The notes under the pieces are model-generated. The model searched no databases. It saw nothing but the letters and a program-made list of their open reading frames with translations, and was not told the DNA's origin. This document shows positions 43,788-46,725 of a stretch of DNA of 46,725 nt, one piece after another (the first letter of the stretch is position 1; every line of letters begins with the position of its first letter). This DNA comes from Deltaproteobacteria bacterium. GTDB lineage: Bacteria > Myxococcota_A > UBA9160 > UBA4427. The position numbers and the translations under genes were made by a program. The stretch is taken from NCBI GenBank assembly GCA_002691205.1, contig NZHD01000095.1, positions 1 through 46,725 on the forward strand, given 5' to 3'.

Positions 43788-44909
43788 GTGAAATGTATTC
43801 ATCAGCGACCTCTATCCCGCGCAAAAGAGCAAACCTTGCTCAGTTCTCGATGGGCTCGCGACTCGCTGCTCACACATTTTTTTGGCATTCTCGCCCTCAG
43901 TCTCGCCATCCTATTCGGTGGTTCCTTACTGGCCTTTTCTGCGAACGCTCAAACCCTCTACCTGGATGAGCAGTTTGGCTTCACACGGACCACCGGAGTC
44001 ACTTACGCCACTCAACTCGTAGGATCTCCCGCGACCAATATGGATCTTAAGCTCGAACTGTTTCAACCCTCTGGCGCTGGTGTGCCCGCCCAAAATCCTG
44101 GGCTCATCTTGATCCATGGAGGCGGCTTTGTTGGGGGAAATCGATTCAGCGGCAGACTGATTGAAATCTGCGAAGAAATGGCCAAACGAGGCTGGGTCTG
44201 CATCTCCATCGACTATCGCCTGAGTGGAGATGATCCGGTTGTCAATTCTAATTTTCAAATTATCGAAACTGTGGTGAATGACTCAGGCGAATCCAGTGAA
44301 GGCGCCGCAATCGCGGCCGCAAGCGAAGACGCATGGGCGGCCTTTAACTGGATGATTGACAACGCCGGCTCTTTAGGAGTCGACCCTGAACGCATTGGGA
44401 TCGGTGGATCCTCGGCAGGCGCAGTAACGGCTCTGATCGTAGGCTACGTCCTCGATGATTTAAGCATTTCGGCCAAAGGCAGCATCGATGCCGTTTTCGA
44501 CATGTGGGGAACCCTAGGCGATACCCCGGCCTCTATCCAAGCAGACGATCCCCCTCTTATGATTGCTCACGGCGAGGACGATACCACGGTTTCCGTCAGT
44601 GGCGCCTACGCGCTTCGAGACCAAAGCGATCTGGTCGGGCTCCCCTATGAAATTCATGTATTCCCCGATACTGGGCATGGTTTCAACATCTTTAATTATG
44701 AGGTGGCCCCGGGCGAATCAACATTCGAACGTTTTGTCAGCTTCTTCTACGTGCATGTCGCACTGGAGACTGGAGTCGAAGTTCCGCTACTGAGCGGATG
44801 GGCGGCGGCTGGCCTTGTGGCTCTTCTCACCGGCGCTTCAATCGCTCAGATTCAATCCAGAAGACGAGGGACGCTTCGGCGAGCCTCCCATCAGCCCACT
44901 AATCTTTGA
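43788..44909 (+). CDS. Secreted alpha/beta hydrolase with an IPTL-CTERM-like tail
   Basis: This 373-residue protein has a long signal peptide (hydrophobic at 30-50, cut near SANAQ). The carboxylesterase-like alpha/beta-hydrolase domain has the oxyanion loop HGGGF at 110-114, nucleophile elbow GGSSAG with Ser209, Asp in HGEDD near 264 and His297 (TGHGF). It resembles hormone-sensitive-lipase and feruloyl-esterase-like enzymes, so an ester substrate is likely. The C-terminus has VPLLSGW (332-338), a hydrophobic helix and a basic cluster (RRRG). This is the plan of IPTL-CTERM tails, which have the form IPTLxxWG and pair with a separate exosortase. The start is GTG. The last 11 bases overlap the convergent TauD gene. 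Confidence 0.83.
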   Translation: MKCIHQRPLSRAKEQTLLSSRWARDSLLTHFFGILALSLAILFGGSLLAFSANAQTLYLDEQFGFTRTTGVTYATQLVGSPATNMDLKLELFQPSGAGVPAQNPGLILIHGGGFVGGNRFSGRLIEICEEMAKRGWVCISIDYRLSGDDPVVNSNFQIIETVVNDSGESSEGAAIAAASEDAWAAFNWMIDNAGSLGVDPERIGIGGSSAGAVTALIVGYVLDDLSISAKGSIDAVFDMWGTLGDTPASIQADDPPLMIAHGEDDTTVSVSGAYALRDQSDLVGLPYEIHVFPDTGHGFNIFNYEVAPGESTFERFVSFFYVHVALETGVEVPLLSGWAAAGLVALLTGASIAQIQSRRRGTLRRASHQPTNL

Positions 44910-45801
44910 CGGACTCCTCCGACCGACTTCGAAGATACTTTCGAAGCATGGCGTCGTGCCGACTCGTATCACTCCGTACCCCAGGTCTCACAAAAGAAGG
45001 CCAACGCGGCTTAGCCCCTTGAGGGGTATCTCCCATGACGGTCACGCGCTGAATCACTCTCTCCTGATCAAAGTCACTCAAGACCATATGCTGGGTGCAT
45101 CGATTATCCCAGATAGCGACTGCACCTTGGGACCAGCGGTAACGAACATGGAACCGCGGACTTGAAACCCATTGCTTTAAATAACCCAACAGAAGATCAC
45201 TTTCAGTCGCACTGAGCTCAACAATCCGACGCGTAAAGTGTTCGTTAACAAAAAGAACTTTTCGACCGGTCTCTGGGTGAACGCGAACCATGGGGTGAAT
45301 CATCATGATTTCGGGCCGTCCATGGGGCTCCGCATTGTGAAGCGCTGAAAGACCTTCGCAAAGGTCTCGAAGAGGCTCTGAGAGTTCTTCAAAAGCCATA
45401 TAGAGATTCGCCCAAAGCGTATCTCCTCCAATTTCAGGACATTTCACCATCCGCAGAATTGAGACCCGCGCGGGCTCAGGCATGAAGCTCAAATCGCTGT
45501 GCCATTCGTCCGCTACGCCGCCTCGGCTCGCCTTCAACTCAAGAATCTTGGCCGCGTCGGTCTCGCTTTCAACATCGGAGTGCATGAGATGAGGATGGGC
45601 TTCAAGTTCACCAAAAAGCTCACCAAAGCGAACATGCTCCGTCGCTGTCAAACTCTGGTCAGGGAAAAAGAGCACTTGATGCTCCCAGAGTAAGTCTTCG
45701 ATCTCACGAGCCTGCGAGGATTTTATATCGGTAAGCTGAACGCCTCGAATCTCGGCCCCAAGCGAATGGGCCAACCGCTTTACCTGAGCGTTTTTCAACA
45801 T
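44899..45801 (-). CDS. TauD/TfdA family dioxygenase
   Basis: This 300-residue Fe(II)/2-oxoglutarate-dependent dioxygenase is relatively complete: His101-x-Asp103 (EWHSDLSF), distal His238 (CTQHMVL) and Arg252 (RVIQRVTV), which binds the 2-oxoglutarate carboxylate. Other landmarks are the N-terminal HQVLFFPDQ and GGDTLWANLYMAFEEL. Family members release sulfite from taurine or alkyl sulfonates, or hydroxylate herbicides and small acids. No sulfonate transport genes are near, so taurine itself is not implied. The start is ATG 45801 with a weak ribosome site. An inverted repeat lies just upstream. It is divergent from the unknown gene at 45939. Confidence 0.88.
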   Translation of the reverse strand: MLKNAQVKRLAHSLGAEIRGVQLTDIKSSQAREIEDLLWEHQVLFFPDQSLTATEHVRFGELFGELEAHPHLMHSDVESETDAAKILELKASRGGVADEWHSDLSFMPEPARVSILRMVKCPEIGGDTLWANLYMAFEELSEPLRDLCEGLSALHNAEPHGRPEIMMIHPMVRVHPETGRKVLFVNEHFTRRIVELSATESDLLLGYLKQWVSSPRFHVRYRWSQGAVAIWDNRCTQHMVLSDFDQERVIQRVTVMGDTPQGAKPRWPSFVRPGVRSDTSRHDAMLRKYLRSRSEESVKD

Positions 45802-45810
45802 AGTGATCTC

Positions 45811-45832
45811 TAAACCTCTAGGCTTTGGTTTA
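45811..45832. promoter_or_regulatory. Inverted repeat just upstream of the TauD-type gene
   Basis: TAAACC and GGTTTA (perfect 6-bp arms) flank a 10-bp centre, 10 bp before the start codon. A binding site or leader hairpin overlapping the ribosome-binding region is possible. Confidence 0.3.
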
Positions 45833-45938
45833 AGAAAGAGCCGACCCGTCTCTGCCGCATCTGACTTGAGAACAACCTAGAGCCTAACGGCTGTTGGGAG
45901 CGACGAACAGGGCTAAACTGGCTGGGAGACCTTCACTC

Positions 45939-46725
45939 ATGACCCTTCCCCCGTTGAGAACTCTAAAAGCCACCCTCGTACTCCTCGCCCCCTCTTTCGC
46001 GAGCAGTCTCTTCATGCCTTGGACCGCGCTCACTCAGCCAGACGATCCCACTACCGTACGGTTCAGTAAATCCTGTGCCTCACAAGTTCTCGAAGTCCAA
46101 ATTTGGAACCGCATTCAGTACCGGTGGGATTCGCATCCGGAACACCCGTATATCCTTTCCGAAAGCTGTCAGATCGAAGATGCCGGCTACCTGATGAATG
46201 AAATCCGAGTTCGCTGCCTCAGAACAGATGCGCGTACCCTCGAGCCTTGGACAGAAGGAGTCAGGGTCTACGACCCTGGCGTCATCGATCGATGCACCCT
46301 TCCTAAATCGAGGAAACCCGTTCTACAGATCGAGTCGCCGGCCAAAGGCGAAATCATTCGAAACGAAACTCAGCTTGTGCACGTCAAAGGAAGAACCATT
46401 TTTGAGACCATTCAAAAAAACAGACCGCAAAGTCTAATTGCCGCGAAGCTTTTACAGCAGCTCCAAGAAACTCTTCCTGAAATCAAGTCAGCCCTCGTCG
46501 AGAACTTGACCACTGGAGACGATGCGATTGAAGTGGCCTTTCAGCCGTCAGGAGAGTTTGAAGCCCTCGTTGGCCTTCGAACCGGCGAGAATCTCATACG
46601 AGTCCGCATCACCGATGAAAACGGGCAAGTTGGATCTGAAGAGATTCTCGTAATTTTCGACATCTCTCTGTTGCGCCAAAAATGGCTTCAAGCAGAGCGA
46701 GAACGCATTCAACGCTTTCGAAAAA
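45939..46725 (+). CDS. Unrecognised exported protein, C-terminus cut by window edge
   Basis: Translation from the ATG at 45939 stays open for 262 codons to the window end. Residues 1-32 look like a signal peptide (TLKATLVLLAPSFASSLFMP). The mature part has a few Cys and an Ig-like opening QIESPAKGEIIRNETQLVHV. A helical insertion (about 160-186) follows, then a beta strand pair (GENLIRVRITDENGQVGSEE) typical of a bacterial Ig-like module. The visible part ends in a charged, Arg/Gln-rich helix (QAERERIQRFRK). I do not recognise the family. It appears to be a secreted or membrane-attached protein. A GGGA site lies about 11 nt upstream. Confidence 0.65.
   Translation, partial: MTLPPLRTLKATLVLLAPSFASSLFMPWTALTQPDDPTTVRFSKSCASQVLEVQIWNRIQYRWDSHPEHPYILSESCQIEDAGYLMNEIRVRCLRTDARTLEPWTEGVRVYDPGVIDRCTLPKSRKPVLQIESPAKGEIIRNETQLVHVKGRTIFETIQKNRPQSLIAAKLLQQLQETLPEIKSALVENLTTGDDAIEVAFQPSGEFEALVGLRTGENLIRVRITDENGQVGSEEILVIFDISLLRQKWLQAERERIQRFRK

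Noticed and set aside
34884..45801. Biosynthetic gene cluster suggested by PhyH, TauD, CoA-transferase and MFS genes
   Set aside because: The genes lie in separate short units on alternating strands with unrelated genes between them; no core synthase is present.

Overview
The window reads as chromosomal DNA of a free-living Gram-negative bacterium. The evidence is two RND-type exporters, a TonB-dependent outer-membrane receptor, a TonB-type C-terminal domain and periplasmic signal peptides. Three proteins end in PEP-CTERM (exosortase) sorting tails and a fourth has a related tail. Together with the delta-proteobacterial style Cys-rich repeats on a secreted subtilase and the mix of CoA-transferase, thiolase-like, phytanoyl-CoA dioxygenase and TauD genes, this suggests an uncultured Myxococcota or other former Deltaproteobacteria lineage, probably aquatic. 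The taxonomy is inference. I see no rRNA, tRNA, CRISPR array, insertion sequence, integrase or phage gene. Genes are short transcription units on alternating strands, with frequent GTG and TTG starts.

Layout. 1-3671 (minus): a secreted subtilase running off the left edge and a Cys-type sulfatase. 3798-10585 (plus): Nudix hydrolase, MMPL/RND exporter, MATE exporter, thiolase-like protein and VOC protein. 10571-13546 (minus): a giant membrane-anchored spermidine-synthase-like protein, divergent from argG (plus). 15018-15917 (minus): TPR protein. 16385-19173 (plus): a cohesin-like PEP-CTERM protein followed by a strong hairpin terminator, then a D-aminoacylase-type amidohydrolase. 19218-24387 (minus): a translationally coupled tetR-adaptor-RND pump operon with a perfect palindrome upstream. 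24772-27081 (plus): a six-repeat Kelch-like protein and a second PEP-CTERM protein. 27141-32162 (minus): a large PEP-CTERM protein with a P-domain and, 27 bp downstream, a TonB-dependent receptor. 32444-34826: DUF4097-like protein, orphan NuoE-like ferredoxin and an SDR. 34884-37312 (minus): TonB-domain lipoprotein, TspO and PhyH. 37841-39763: Kup potassium transporter. 39820-43535 (minus): MFS transporter and a tandem CaiB/BaiF protein. 43788-44909: secreted alpha/beta hydrolase with an IPTL-CTERM-like tail. 44899-45801 (minus): TauD-type dioxygenase. 45939 to the right edge: an unrecognised secreted protein.

How the parts fit. One theme is the cell envelope and export: exosortase-sorted proteins, a TonB receptor and a TonB-domain lipoprotein, secreted hydrolases (protease, sulfatase, esterase-like) and four exporters. 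The other is breakdown of organic molecules: sulfatase, D-aminoacylase, CoA-transferase, SDR, PhyH, TauD, VOC and thiolase-like proteins. The exosortases, the sulfatase-activating enzyme and the outer-membrane channel for the RND pump are not in this window and must be encoded elsewhere. The clearest regulatory element is the palindrome at 24481-24498 ahead of tetR.
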